This document shows, piece after piece, positions 1 to 12,106 of a stretch of 64,000 nt of DNA. The notes under the pieces are model-generated. The model made no database searches. It was not told where the DNA came from and saw only the letters and a list, made by a program, of their open reading frames with translations. The first letter of the stretch is position 1, and each line of letters starts with the position of its first letter. The position numbers and the translations under genes are program-made. Location of the stretch: NCBI RefSeq assembly GCF_002443255.2, contig NW_019211457.1, positions 44,477,119 to 44,541,118 of the forward strand, read 5' to 3'. This stretch comes from Varroa destructor (Eukaryota; Arthropoda; Arachnida; Mesostigmata; Varroidae).

Positions 1-1145
1 CCAGACAGGTAAATTTATGTTCAGTCAGAGCCATGAAATTTCAGAGCTACTTACGTCGAAGTCGTGTTAGTTTATTTTGCTACATAAATCGAAAGATTTA
101 CTTCAGTTATTTAGCGCATTTTATATAAATAGCTGAATTATAGGTATATTATTCTCTTTTTTAAAGTAGGTCTTGTTCAGACAGGTTTCTCTTTTCGAAA
201 CAGCGAAATGTTAAGCTAGATTTGGGTATATTACAGGCCGTTTAATGTAGGGAAAAAAAAGATATGCGACTACAAATGATCTAACACATTAGTACCAAAA
301 CCTGTAGCGCTATGAACTATGGTATCTGTATCTTCAACATTTCATAAGAGACAAATTAATTTCAGTTCTATATATATATGCTATAATAAATAAATTGTGC
401 ATCTCTTACGTCCGGTATTGCTGTACGTGAACAAGATGTGCTTAATTTAAGATTTCAAAATATATTCCATCAAAATAAAAAAAAGAAAATAAAAATCTCA
501 TCAAAGGAGTAGTCGACGGCCTAGATAACCCTCACGGGGTTAGTTGTCCGAGTGATTCATTGTGACCAATATTAATAATGTAACATTTGTGAACATTAGC
601 GCCTGTCAATGAAAAAATTTCACTGAAAATAATCAGTGTCTGCGACAAAAAGGCAATCGTCAGTGCAAAAGTTTGCGTTGCTTTTCAACTTCTTCAAAGT
701 TAAATCTTTCGCATGACACTTTGGCCGGGGCATTCTGCCAAACTTTCCTTATACTACTTAGATGTGACTAGTACAACTCGTATACAATTTAAGTCTTCTT
801 TTTTTGGCAACTACTTATGATGCAGGCGTTTATCTTAACGCTTTTCATCTCGTTCGGCATTCTATTTTTTGCGAGTCGTGTTGTCCATTCGCGTCCAGTA
901 AAGTTAAGGTCTTAAACACCCATGACGTACTAAGTCATAAATGAGTTTTTCATATAGCAATCCCAAAAGATGACTAGAATGGGGTTGACTAATAAAGACA
1001 AGGAATAGGTGCGCTTGATTCACAAGCTCTCCTTCTGATTTTAACAGGTGACTAATACCACGTCTTTCGTATGCAGTGCCAAGTTCTTACATTATACGTA
1101 TTGCAGTTACGGTAATTGTATCAAATGCGATTGTCTGCTTGTCAG
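1..1145 (+). other. upstream stretch, possibly Zwilch intron
   Basis: The first eight bases ccagacag followed by gtaaat look like the end of an exon and a splice donor, so the window may start inside an intron of the same gene. Apart from the weak candidate at 826-897 I see no coding block here. The sequence is AT-rich with an A-rich run near 476-494. Confidence 0.35.
826..897 (+). CDS. possible additional upstream Zwilch exon (weak)
   Basis: A polypyrimidine tract (cttctttttttggcaactacttatgatgcag) ends at 825 and is followed by an open stretch with a possible donor CCA|gtaaag at 898 (or AAA|gttaag at 903). In one frame it reads NAFHLVRHSIF, which could stand for the LY.M.H.P block that precedes PPLW in other Zwilch proteins. 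The similarity is too weak to be sure, and the frame and donor do not settle each other. Confidence 0.18.
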
Positions 1146-1271
1146 GTTCCGCCGGTGTGGATTCCGTGCGATGGTGCCGACCCACAGTATACAGCCTTTC
1201 TTGGCCAACATCGAGCCGAGGGAGTCGCATCTAGAGTGGTCGTCACATGCCGCGGACCCGTTGAGTCAAAA
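1146..1271 (+). CDS. zwilch: Zwilch exon a (42 codons)
   Basis: The exon follows the acceptor tgtctgcttgtcag and opens with VPPVWIPCDGADP, the equivalent of the PPLW..CD..DPEG block in vertebrate Zwilch. It ends ...GPVESK before a gtgaac donor. Both borders are phase 0. An in-frame stop (taa at 1113-1115) lies just upstream, so the reading frame cannot extend further back without splicing, which fixes the acceptor. The donor is weaker than consensus. Confidence 0.75.
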
Positions 1272-4200
1272 GTGAACATACTTTTCGTCACGAGTTCCTA
1301 ATGTTCATCTAATATATTGCTCGCTTTATTTTGATTTACCATAAAACCGTAAACAATGCAAAATACATGTGCTAGTTATGCATTTATAAAGCGTGATGGG
1401 TTTAGGTTTCGAAAAGATTGTAACTTTCTAAGTTACAACTTTTGTTCAAAGTTGTTTTGTACAAAGTCTATGTGTTAAGTTCACATGTTTACCTATGATG
1501 TTTAATTAGGTTCTATCTAATCGAATGATTATATTGATCACAACAGGATTTGCCGACATATGGGTGCATTTTACGAAAGCATTTCTGGGGTCTGTCCCAG
1601 CACCACTGCCACACGACTACTCAGCTCTCCTCTCGCTACGACGTCCTTAACATCTATTCGCTTTCCGAGCCCCGATTTGCTTCGAGCGCCAATGACATCA
1701 TGCAGGTAATTTAAACGTTAGAGGTCGTGGAGTCTTATCATCTAATGCAACACTACTAGGCAATACAGGTGTATGTAATGAAACACAATATTATTTTTAG
1801 ATTTTTTCAAAACTTTTTTTGTACAATTTAAATTTGTATAAAAATTCAACAATATTTACTCTAAAATAGCCTTATTTATAATTCGTTAATAGAGGTATTA
1901 CTTAGTGATTTCTCATGGCTTGCTTTTGCAGATTGACTGTTGCTGGAACGGTCGGGCAACCCATTTATTGCAAGCCCCTGTGATCGATGCTGTGTGCCAT
2001 TTGACGGTACAGATTTCGCCAGGCAACGAGAAGTCGCCATGTCGGTCCATTTTCAAGGAACTACAGCATATGCAGAATCTCGTCAGTTGCCTAAGTTCAG
2101 GCGAAATGGCGTGGCAGAAAGACTTTTCTTTCCCCCCCTTTATGGAGAAAATTAAAAATCTTTGCAAGGTAAGTTTTACGCTCAAAAACAATTCTACTAC
2201 AACTTTAAGCTCTCATCAAAGCGCCCATAAAGGTATATATTAAGAAGATACTTCCATTGTGCTGTATTCTTATATCGCTGTAGAAGAGCCAAACTTCTAC
2301 ATAAATATATATTAGACTGCTACAAGGGAGTCCGGCGAACTCTAAATTGAATAACGTTGTAAAAATGCTAACAGGCAAAATTTGTGTGGCTAAATACTCT
2401 AGCTTTCTAGAAACATGTGAGTAAAAATCGGTCAAGTTAGCTCCAGAAAATATGAGTTCCGAAGAAAAAAACACCTTCTAATCTCAAAAATCAGCACTTA
2501 GTGGTTAAGTTTTTGTTTCTCGAAGACCACAGCGCTGTGGAACTTCATTGAAGACTGGTAAAAACGTTCGGTAAGGCGATCTTAAACGAGAGCACAGTAA
2601 GCGAATCTTGGGAAACTGACGTGTTGAAAAAATTCGATGTCGGTATACGAAAGACAATAATGTTTTGCCGCATCAAGGGTCTTTGCGAAAACATATTTTA
2701 GAATAAAAGGACTTCGTTGGACAAAATTCGCCTTTCACATGTAACATGCTATCGAGTTGTAACCTCAATACTAAACGTACGGTCGCCGCAGACAAGGCAT
2801 GGTTTAATCTCTACTCCCAGACGAGGGAATGGCGTCGACCTGGAAAGAAATTCGGTGGCAGCGTCGAGTAGGTTCAGAAGTACGGTGATAGTAGAACCTG
2901 CAATAGACATCAATGGCATCTGCCAGAAAAGAATATCATATGTGTACTGAGATATTTGCCACAAATGAAACAATGAATTTAGTCTATCTTGATTTCTCAA
3001 GAGACCCATTGATCGTTGGATCGAAAACACTAAGTCTGGTTGATGACAACGCCTGACCTCATCTCCACGCCTCAATTACGTCTTGGATGCACTTCTTCTC
3101 TCGATCTAATTACGGGATTGTCCAAAACTATAAAGGGCAGCTGATCGGCAAGCATGTCGCGCTGTTGATTTACTTCGGTAACGAAATTCAGAAACGCAAG
3201 TGGTCGGTATATGGCTGTACAGAAGCTGCCAGGGCGCTGGGAGAAGTTTGTAAAAAAATAAAGCAAAACACCCCTAACATCTTCCAACATAACCTTAGCC
3301 AAATTAGCATTTTCAAAATACGCTGGATTAATTTGTAACAGCCTAAAGTAATTTATTAGATGTTGATGCTAATTATATTTCACTATATTGTCTAGTTTGA
3401 GATCTTGCTAGCATAGTCGCCTAATGGCCGTTAACCATTCGATTTAACAGAATTATGTTTATTTTTTTTGACGAACAGAGTGCGCGGGTAGGCGTTATTC
3501 GTCCAACAAATAATGTTAAACAATCAGCACTTGACGCTGCTTGGGACATGGCCGATTTTAATATCTGTCTTGAAACTGTCGTTGCCTCAAAAAGGCAGCC
3601 GGTTGATTTCACTGATGAACTGTGGACAATCATCTATGGGTGCGCCAACTATCAAGAGCTCAAGGACGCTCTGTCGTACGTCTTCAGTCAAGTAGGCTGG
3701 CCTCGCTTTTATAATATATTGCTATAGGAAATCTCTTTATTTAGTTATCACCTAGAACTAGGTTTTCCCAGCTACTAGTGGATCACCAGTGAGCACCAGA
3801 AGTGTATTAACTTAATAGTATGATATGTTGTCAAGCGATTAGTTAAAAGGGTATTTAAAAAGAATATAGCGGACTGAAGCCTGGCAGACATATCTCTATT
3901 AAATTACTAAAAACTAAGAGATTGCTGCGCCATTGCTTTTTTCATCTTAACTCTTTCATCTTAATCAACTAATGTTTCACATAGAAACGCACTTGTGGTT
4001 TTTGGATAATTTAATATTTAACATTTAACAAATAAACCCATCTTAGCCAACATGAGATCAATTGTCCTAAAGATATGCTTTCCTCCATCTATGATCGATA
4101 GTAATTGTTATAATTCCGATGTCATATTGCTGTAATTTTGCACGACATGGAGCATATATTAAAGCGTCTGTCCAATTAGACATTTTTTAAAGAACTTGCT

Positions 4201-4986
4201 GTCACCATAAGTCATAGTTTTTTTTTTATTCGAGACTTAATATAACTGTTTTCGATACAGGTGTCGAGTGGCCAAATCAAACCGTACGTAGCGCCGAACA
4301 ATCACACACAGATGGCGCAAGTGCTACGTGATATGTCCGCACAACTCTGTTCCGAACCGACGTTACAAGGCGTCACGCCGTTAACGCTTGTTGCTGAGAT
4401 GGGTCTCCAAAAGTTGCAGCGAGATTATTTGCACATATTCAGCGGTCTCGAGCTCGCCAGTGCTGAGCAGTTGGCGCCATTCTTCCGCGGAGCAGGACCT
4501 CTACGATCATTTCCCGACCTCGGCACAGCTGTCAACGAGCTTCTTCGGGTGCAGGGCGTCCTCGATATGGTCATGTTGTGCAAAACGAACTTGCATCTGC
4601 CCATTCATTATCTGAGCGGCTACGCTCGCGAAGCACTCAAACAGTTGCAGGCCCAATCGCAGATAGAGACGCGACCATCGACGCAACCGGCGCTGCCAAT
4701 TCCTGCGCCAGCGCCCTTGGCGCCTTCTTTTTTTGGGCATCGGTTTCGCTTCCCACTAAAGGTTGCACTCGTCCGAGCTATCCTCGACTCATTACCGCCA
4801 TCCGAGTGGACGGCCTCGATTAAGAGTCGGCAAGGCGCCTACGCGGCGCACACTATTACGCACATCTCACAACGGGCCCCATTTAATCATCTGACGAGGG
4901 ACACAAGCTACGAGGCGCACTACAGTCCTCGAGATCCAGACTATTTTTGTACCCTCGTGAACTGTACACAAGACAAGCTCCGATGA
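1146..4986 (+). CDS. zwilch: Zwilch, kinetochore RZZ complex subunit (5 exons, N-terminus missing)
   Basis: Zwilch is a subunit of the Rod-Zw10-Zwilch complex, which sits on the outer kinetochore corona in mitosis, recruits Spindly/dynein and Mad1-Mad2, and so supports the spindle checkpoint. The coding exons I read are 1146-1271, 1547-1705, 1932-2168, 3479-3691 and 4261-4986. They join in phase 0 to give about 486 codons; the human protein has about 591, so roughly the first 100-140 residues are missing. Recognition rests on collinear family blocks: PPVWIPCDGADP early, KSPCRSIFKELQHM in the middle, DELWTIIYGC, TPLTLVAEMGLQKLQRDY, and the C-terminal CTLVNCTQDKLR just before the stop. These match, in order, the human blocks I recall (PPLW, then YRELKFL, LLEIGLDKLKKDY, and a TCSQVHFK end). 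No canonical AATAAA is visible in the first ~500 bases downstream. The family call is firm; exon borders are read by eye. Confidence 0.88.
1547..1705 (+). CDS. zwilch: Zwilch exon b (53 codons)
   Basis: The exon lies between atcacaacag and CAG|gtaatt. It is open in phase 0 for 159 bases and starts DLPTYGCILRKHFWGLS. It corresponds to the human segment containing the LHKKRHHLS motif and the SKGFAQYELF stretch, here YDVLNIYSLSEPRF. It begins without an ATG, so it is visible only by following splice sites and frame. Confidence 0.75.
1932..2168 (+). CDS. zwilch: Zwilch exon c (79 codons)
   Basis: The exon has a strong acceptor (gcttgcttttgcag) and a near-perfect donor (AAG|gtaagt). The first codons IDCCWNGRATHLLQAP match the D.SW.P....LQ.PP block of animal Zwilch. 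The middle KSPCRSIFKELQHMQNL matches RGPLNHLYRELKFLLVL in human. It is followed by SGEMAW, the equivalent of TGVTEW. The borders are phase 0 on both sides. Confidence 0.85.
3479..3691 (+). CDS. zwilch: Zwilch exon d (71 codons)
   Basis: The exon follows a T-rich tract ending acgaacag and ends CAA|gtaggc. It encodes a helical segment containing FTDELWTIIYGC and NYQELKDALSYVFSQ, collinear with DFAEQLWCKMS and SYQDLVKCF in human Zwilch. The preceding intron, 2169-3478, is the largest of the gene (1310 bases). I see no convincing additional exon in it. Confidence 0.82.
4261..4986 (+). CDS. zwilch: Zwilch terminal exon e (241 codons plus stop)
   Basis: This is the longest exon and the best evidence for the gene. 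It starts directly after gttttcgatacag with GTG read as valine, continuing ...VFSQ|VSSGQIKPYVAP, equal to the GDIQPWLHSG region. It then carries TPLTLVAEMGLQKLQRDY, the LELASAEQLAPFF block and the C-terminal NHLTRD...CTLVNCTQDKLR. Between the QLQAQSQIE helix and the SEWTASIK strand it has a proline/alanine-rich stretch (about exon residues 138-156) with PALPIPAPAPLAP. That stretch looks longer and lower in complexity than the equivalent human linker. The stop codon TGA is at 4984-4986. Third positions are GC-rich compared with the flanking DNA. Confidence 0.9.
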   Translation: MSSGQIKPYVAPNNHTQMAQVLRDMSAQLCSEPTLQGVTPLTLVAEMGLQKLQRDYLHIFSGLELASAEQLAPFFRGAGPLRSFPDLGTAVNELLRVQGVLDMVMLCKTNLHLPIHYLSGYAREALKQLQAQSQIETRPSTQPALPIPAPAPLAPSFFGHRFRFPLKVALVRAILDSLPPSEWTASIKSRQGAYAAHTITHISQRAPFNHLTRDTSYEAHYSPRDPDYFCTLVNCTQDKLR

Positions 4987-7900
4987 GTGTAACCTCAGCC
5001 TCGCACAGACGCAGTGCTCCCCAACAGCATTTCTATATCCAATCTCATTCCCTTTGGTCTGTCTCCCCGACCCCTCGCCTAGCCTCAGCCCCACGTATCT
5101 CTCTTCCCGCCAATGCCTTTGTATCCTTTCTGCTTTAAATCTTTTCGCTATACCAATTTTTTGCGGTACTCTTACAAATACAATTTGTGGATAGATGGTT
5201 TAGTCAGCTAGCAATACACATAGAGCACAGTAATGCATTTGTCTTTATCGGTTAAGTAGGCTTGTCTACCGGCCCATTTTTCACCCATATTTGTAGGTGA
5301 TAGGAACATGACACAAGTGACCAGACGTTTATATGTCTCAGAAGTGCATGCTTATACATCTAAAAGCTACAAAATTTCTTGTGACGATTTTCACTCGGCT
5401 TTTTTTTCCTATATTCTACATATCGATGTTTACTTAGCCATTTTTTTCAAAGTTGTGTTTTAGCCTTTACCTCCTATCGAATATGTCTAAAACCGCTCGT
5501 TACACGCAATATAAGCACGATCTGCCTCAGCTGGTCGGTTGGGTAGATGTATAAACTCCGTCCCCACCAGTGCGAATACTGCTGCTGTTTTGTAGAAGCG
5601 ATTGGTTGCTTCAATCAGGTTGTATCTATCTTTTTCATCTTATTTCTGCAACGAATATTCGCTTGTATTTTCCGAAAGACATCTACTTTTGTCAGCCAAA
5701 CTAAATCAATATCCTTCTGTACACAAATTCCCGCCTCAACAATTAACACCATACAATGATGAATCTCTCTAAATCTACATCCATTACTAGAAGTAGCTGT
5801 TGTTGTTGCGAAGACAAGTGCTCATGCGAACCCCGCCAAGGTCACGTTGAAATAAGGATTTGGACCAAGCTATCGACTGATGTTGGATGCAAGGTAACGG
5901 AAAACCAAAACATGGAGCGAGCGAGGACCGTGTCCTATTTACCAGTATTTAGATAGACATTGACCTTCGGTGGGGTCGGGAAGCGGATCGTGCCGGAGCA
6001 GAAAAGAATGAATTGTTTAAAATCAAAGTTCAAACAAATCAAGAACAAGTACATATTAGAAAACAAATTTACAAAGATATAGAAACGAAACAACTAGGGA
6101 CACGCTAGTAAACGCCGGTGAAAATATAATAACATGACAAAGAAAAACACGGCGTACGCCAAATGGCCATCATACCCCAAACATGCAAAATCTGTCGTCA
6201 TAAATGACCTGATCGTTGAAAAATTGAGTATTAACAAGGCGTGAGTATAATTTTCTGAGTTGATTAGTCTATAAAATCATAGTGAGATCGGGTGTGATGT
6301 CCCTCAGGATTCGAACTAACCATCTTTATTCTCGAGAAACGTGGAGAAAGAAACAGCTTCAACCTAAAAGGTGATCTGAGGAAGTGATGTTTGGGTTGTG
6401 AGTACTGTATAACATTGAGTGAGATACAAGAAACGACAACGGAAAGTACTTGCGTAAAACTTTTTGCATAAAACTGAATTTATAAGGCGAAAACGAAAAG
6501 ACGTCGCCACCATGATGAACCATGACAAGTTAGATAGGAAAAGTACGATATGTTACGAAAAAAAGTTGTACTTGAGATGTCTGAAGTCTCGTCATAGTCT
6601 CCTTTCTGTTAACTGCACATACGCGTATGTATTTGGTATCAGGTAAGATTCTTAGCTCATGCGCGGTTGATTCGTCGGTACAGTAAACCTATCGTCCCAA
6701 GTATAGCGATGGCCCGTCATTGCCGTTATAATTCACTTCAATGCATGATGCAGGCCTACAGTTGACAGCGTCCATAGTCCTGCTTCGAAGGGCTCCACGC
6801 TCGAAACGTTGCGTAGGTATGGGAACGGCTGACGCAACGATCTATCCTAGAAGTGATAGAAAGTACTACTAACGTTGTAGCGAATTATGACTGTTCTACA
6901 ACGTGCAGAATCGTTATGAGATGTTAATGTAAATGGAAACATTTCAATAAATGTAAACAATTTTTCTGCGCGGAGCGTTTACCAGCAGGTTATAAAGGTC
7001 ACTGTAATTCTGTTCTAAACGAGCCCTTAGGGATACTTTGCTCTGAAAGTTTATCCGTGCACACATGCTTATAGCTAAGCTAATGAGGACAAGTACACGA
7101 GTGGAAACAATTACGGAAGATCGAATGACTTTGAGTGAATGGCGTTTATTCACTCGTTGTTATAGGCGGGTAAATCTGGGCACGGGGTCGTATAATGGAG
7201 TTGCATAGAGCCTTTAAACGGGTGAATGAATCTGATAAATTTTGATTTAAACTTTAAGATGAACTTGAACTAAGAAAATTTACCTGACAACAGAGAGAAT
7301 ATTACCACTATGTGACAATGTCAGGGTTGTTTCCGCGTTATAATGTGCTTGCGTTATGTATATCATGTGTGTTGTTATGTCATATAATAAAATGGTACCG
7401 AATGAGATGATTTTTGTACACGTACATAAAAATCGCAAGCATAAAATGCAATGCTGTTATACAAATCGACCGTTACTGATAATAACAATAATAATAATAA
7501 GGACGTTGTGCGTCAAATGGATGAATATCGCAAGTTGTGGTGGCAGTTTTACCATCAGTAGCAGTGAAAATAGACAAAAGTTTTTCTCGGCGGAACTTTG
7601 TCTCATTGTATTACAACGAAAACGTATAAAATGATGATTTACAGTGATATAATTAGCGCCGTTAAATAATAGAGTTTGTGGTTTGGGCGCAATGTTCTGA
7701 CGACGTTTATTGGCATCTGATTTAGTGTGTACGTTTTTAGGTCTAACTGGTTACTGCACATGGACTTATTCTAGGTTTCTCGCACTTTCGTCATTTATAG
7801 CCTACAGTTAGGTTTTAACAGCCTTAACATTATTCATGTTAATGATCTCTGTCATTAGAATCCCACTAGTTTATGAGCATCTTAACATCCGGTGACAATG

Positions 7901-10900
7901 TGATAACAATAAATCGAGCGTGATAACCGCTGGTGGTTCAAGGACTTGGGAGATCCGTCTCAGCGCTGCCACTAAGCCACTCACTAGGTTGTACAAGCCG
8001 AGAAAACATGTTGAATGTCATTAACAAAATATAGATCGTATTATTTTAGCTGTTATTTTCGTTCTGTTCGTAACGGACCCGCTTTTTTGTTCCTTTCGAA
8101 ATTATTCTTGGGATAGTTCTTCGTCGCCAGAGGACGCTTCTATACGACAATCGTTTGCAAGTACCCGTACACTGTCCTTCTAAATGTGCGTAATTAACAA
8201 GACGACCACACAGTTTTTTTGTTCGACAAACTGTACGATTGCAAAGTAGTTTCGTACGAAAATATTAATTTCTCGTAGAGAAAGAAGCGTATTGCAACTA
8301 TTGTGTTAGAAGTTTTTTTTTGCTAAAAGCAATAACTCTCTGACGTTAACAGTGGATTAGTAACATGTAGTGTTTCTGTAACCATGATATGTAAACCGTT
8401 GGTTCTCTACTTGCATTTAGGCGTTCGATTCTTACGCGTTTCTTATTCGAACTATTAAATTTTATGTAAGTATAGTTATGACGTTACGACTTGGCTAATT
8501 TACCTATTTTATTGAACCGTCTGTCCGTATGTCTCATGTCGGGCTAATATATAACATTATTCTTAAAGACCTATTGTCTAATTGGATCGATGTAATTACA
8601 CTATCTATCTTGTACAATTCATATAGCACAAATATGCACGACTATGGACATAAAAACCTAGAAGCAGCACGAGGATATGTAGTATAGGATCGTTATGTTG
8701 ACGTCAATCGCGTTATCAGATCTGTTGAAACTTAGTGACAAGACACTTCGATAGGAAATAGAATCGAGCGCCCCGCGCAACCTTTTTACCGTTTTCATAT
8801 GATTGTAAGCAATGGTTATAATAGTAACGCTGTCGATGACGATGCCGAAGTCACTTGCTGAGCGCATCTTGCAAAGTGTGAATCAAACGAAAGACTAGAT
8901 GTTCAACCACCTAGTACATGTGTATATCTAGCAACAATACAGAAGTTTGTTTTGCATCTGTTAAATACTATTCAAACAATAGTGGATTCTTCTCTAGGGA
9001 AGATGATGTATATATCTAATAGATGATAGTCGATACTCGAACAGGATGACAGTAATGTCTGAACGCTGCTACTCAGACGCCGACGGCGACCACAGTATAA
9101 CTGCATGAAACAACAGAAATTCGCGTATCAAGCACCGCTTGTGTTCTATCCTAAGCAAACGAACAGATGAACGGATAATAAATCATTTCCATTATAATGA
9201 CTATAATAATGGCTGTACAGGCAATAATTAGCTATGATAATGTATGGCAATTATCATAACGCCAAGAGGGGCAAATATCCAATACGTCGGCCATCGTTAA
9301 TCTATATCATTTTGTCTCAACAGTAGCCATATCGACATGGTTAGAGCTTAGATTGCTACACTATTGTTATTATATTATTTATTAAAATACTAGATTATTT
9401 ATAAAAAAAAAAAACAAATGTAAACATTGAATATAATAATAAACTCTGGATGAACTACATGCTGAAATAAGGTTGATAGCCGCGACGATAGCGAAGCTCG
9501 ACATGAATGGGCGCTCGTTCCCTGAGCGTGCGCGTTCAAGTCAATGGTAACTCTGATAATGACTGGACCAACATGATTTGGCCAAGAGGCAGAGATTATC
9601 GGTTCTATGACCACGTATATGCAGAGTCCTGTGTGTCCGTTCGATTGAATTCTACGCTGGTCGGAACAGAGAGTCGTTATTGTTTACAGTCGCAAAATTC
9701 GTATGACAGCTTCTAACATTTAAACGTTCAAGTTTGGGGCCAGTGGTGGCATTGCGTTCGAGTTTTGATCCATTTAAACCAGTTCTACGCGTCCAAAGAG
9801 CACAAGCATCGCTGATTAGGAAAAAAAAAACGCTATACCTTGGCTGAAACGTAGAATGAAGGAGAATTCTAAGCGGATAATAGCAAGGGGTCAGAATGCA
9901 TCAGCTTAATGAATACACACACCTGTGGGCTTTGAATCAAGCAATAATAATCAACGGGCAATTAGCTAGGAACAACGTGAGGGATACCGTTACAGGCTAG
10001 TCATCAGTCGCAGGACTTGACATCGCCGGTGAAGGTGCCACGTAGCGAATTTGCTCCCGTTCATAAGGTATCGAGAACTCAGATCAATTGTTGTCACCTA
10101 TTTAGTCAGACTGTCTTCCGCAAAAAACTGAATAGGATAGAAATACGCCAGCTAGTTAACTAGGTTATCTCACAACTGAGCATAGCTCGAAAACGGTTAC
10201 GATAGGGATCATCAAGAGACAACTGAGCGCGTAGGAAATAATCACTTTGTAACTAAGCAGCTTTGAGAAGCAAGGTAGCACTTAGAGAACAGTCGATTCT
10301 CTGACATCGGGCAACGCATTACGGGAGAATCTTTCTTCCGTTCTGCCCGAACTAAGATCTATACTAAACTTAGAAGGTGCCAAGTATTTGAATGCCGGTG
10401 GAGTTTCATAGTATTGCATTGTTTGTCGGTTGAGACATAAACGCTGATTCAAGCTAACTAACACACGACATTATACTTAGAACAAAGTTTTTAATCAGGT
10501 ATTGTGGCGACTGTACGACCGAGTCTATTCGTACTCCGCGCGTTTGGGGGTCGCGTCAGATCGATTTGTATATATGGCATTGCTAATTATGGAGGCACTT
10601 TTACTGATTAATCACCACCGTTCAAAGATCTCCGAAAGCTGTTCAAATCATTGCTGGAACAGTTTCTTTTTGAAGATATTAGCTAAGGAATGTGTGCATA
10701 AATAATTGGATACTTGATATTCTCAATGGCGATTGTTAGGCCTCGTCCAAGGCTCCCCTGTCAAAATGTAAAATGGCTCGAAATATTGCTACTAATCGCT
10801 ATGAAGTTCATCGTGTCGGCCTTGGTATTTTTCATGCATCAAAGCCATACGATATCGATGAAGGATCAATGTCAAAACGACATTCAAACGAGTCTAGCTT

Positions 10901-12088
10901 CTGAGAGCATTGATTTGAAAATATCATGATGATTTTTGCACCAGTGAATTCTTGAGCTATGTCTAAGCAAATCATCAAAGCTTTGCACCAAAAAATATAG
11001 ACGCTTTTTCGTCAATTGGAAACAATTTTTTTTTTTTGCCTATCTAGGGCCTTCCTCTGTCACAACTCTGTCATAACAATGCCCAATTTTTAACACCAAA
11101 AAAAATAGCGACAGTTTAATGAGAATAGCAAATTCAGTATCGGAAAAGAATATCCGATGTAGACTGAAGAATGCGCATGCCCACGTTCGCTCAGGTGATG
11201 TGCTCAGCTGCTTGAAAGGCGGAACAATAACCAGATCTCGGATCAGTAAAAGCACATTATACGAACTAAGAGTTGACGTAACGTCTGTATAGAAAAACGG
11301 TAGAAAAGACAGTGACACAGCGAAACATGACAAAACGATAGTTCGCTGTGTAGCGTGAATAGCGTACACGTGCAATGAGCGTTCCATGACGGAACGATGA
11401 AAACAGATTAAGCGGGATGATACGCCGGGGCTGCGGAGGCGGTAGCGTTCGAGATCCATCTCGCTAACAGGGGATCAACGAGCTCTGCTCAATGCTCACG
11501 CGCTGTGATACCGTCAAGATTTGTGTGTGATTCCGTATGCACGTCGGAGAAGTCGGGCGAAAGTTTATTCAATTCGCAAAAGCTTGTATATTCGATCAGA
11601 AAGTGACTTTAAAACAGCATCTCAAATCAAATATCAATAGCAATAAGCGGTTATAATAATAACAATGGCTCCTGATGATAGTTGTGCTGCTACAGATATT
11701 AGCCACAAATATTTTTAATGGGAATCTTCTCTAGGCTGGCATCAGTACTCAGACGTTCCTAATATGAAATGAAGTTCTGCTCATGCGTCTTGAATGCTAA
11801 AATAGCTCGAGTCGTATCTGCTGTTCCCCTCAGGAACATGGATGTGTTTATGGTGCAGCTTAAACATAAACTGGAGCCAGTTCGATGGTTTATTAAGTAC
11901 TCAGTGGGAAAGGATATTATACATTGGATTTTAATAGGCAAAGGCAGACAGCGAGGAAAAATGGAAAACCTCTTCTTTCGTTAGAGGTGTAAACGCAGAT
12001 AACATCTACAACAACGTACTGCAATATAACTGACTGAACATACCATTGTTCAAACTATAATTGTATATAAGAACCTATAATAGATTAC

Positions 12089-12106
12089 TATATATATATA
12101 TATATA
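12089..12106. repeat. (TA)n microsatellite
   Basis: Uninterrupted TA dinucleotides, 18 bases, within a strongly AT-rich stretch. Confidence 0.9.

Noticed and set aside
2749..3075. 108-codon minus-strand frame inside the largest Zwilch intron
   Set aside because: No family resemblance, and it lies in an intron of a confidently placed gene. Treated as chance.
4507..4740. Open frames on the opposite strand and other frames of the Zwilch terminal exon
   Set aside because: Shadows of the GC-rich coding exon.
6300..6325. tRNA T-loop-like sequence ggattcgaac (minus strand)
   Set aside because: The flanking bases do not form a T-stem, and no acceptor or anticodon arm could be built.
11040..11459. 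139-codon ATG frame on the minus strand
   Set aside because: At this base composition about one frame of this length is expected by chance in 64 kb. There is no promoter island, no recognised domain and no conserved-looking motif.
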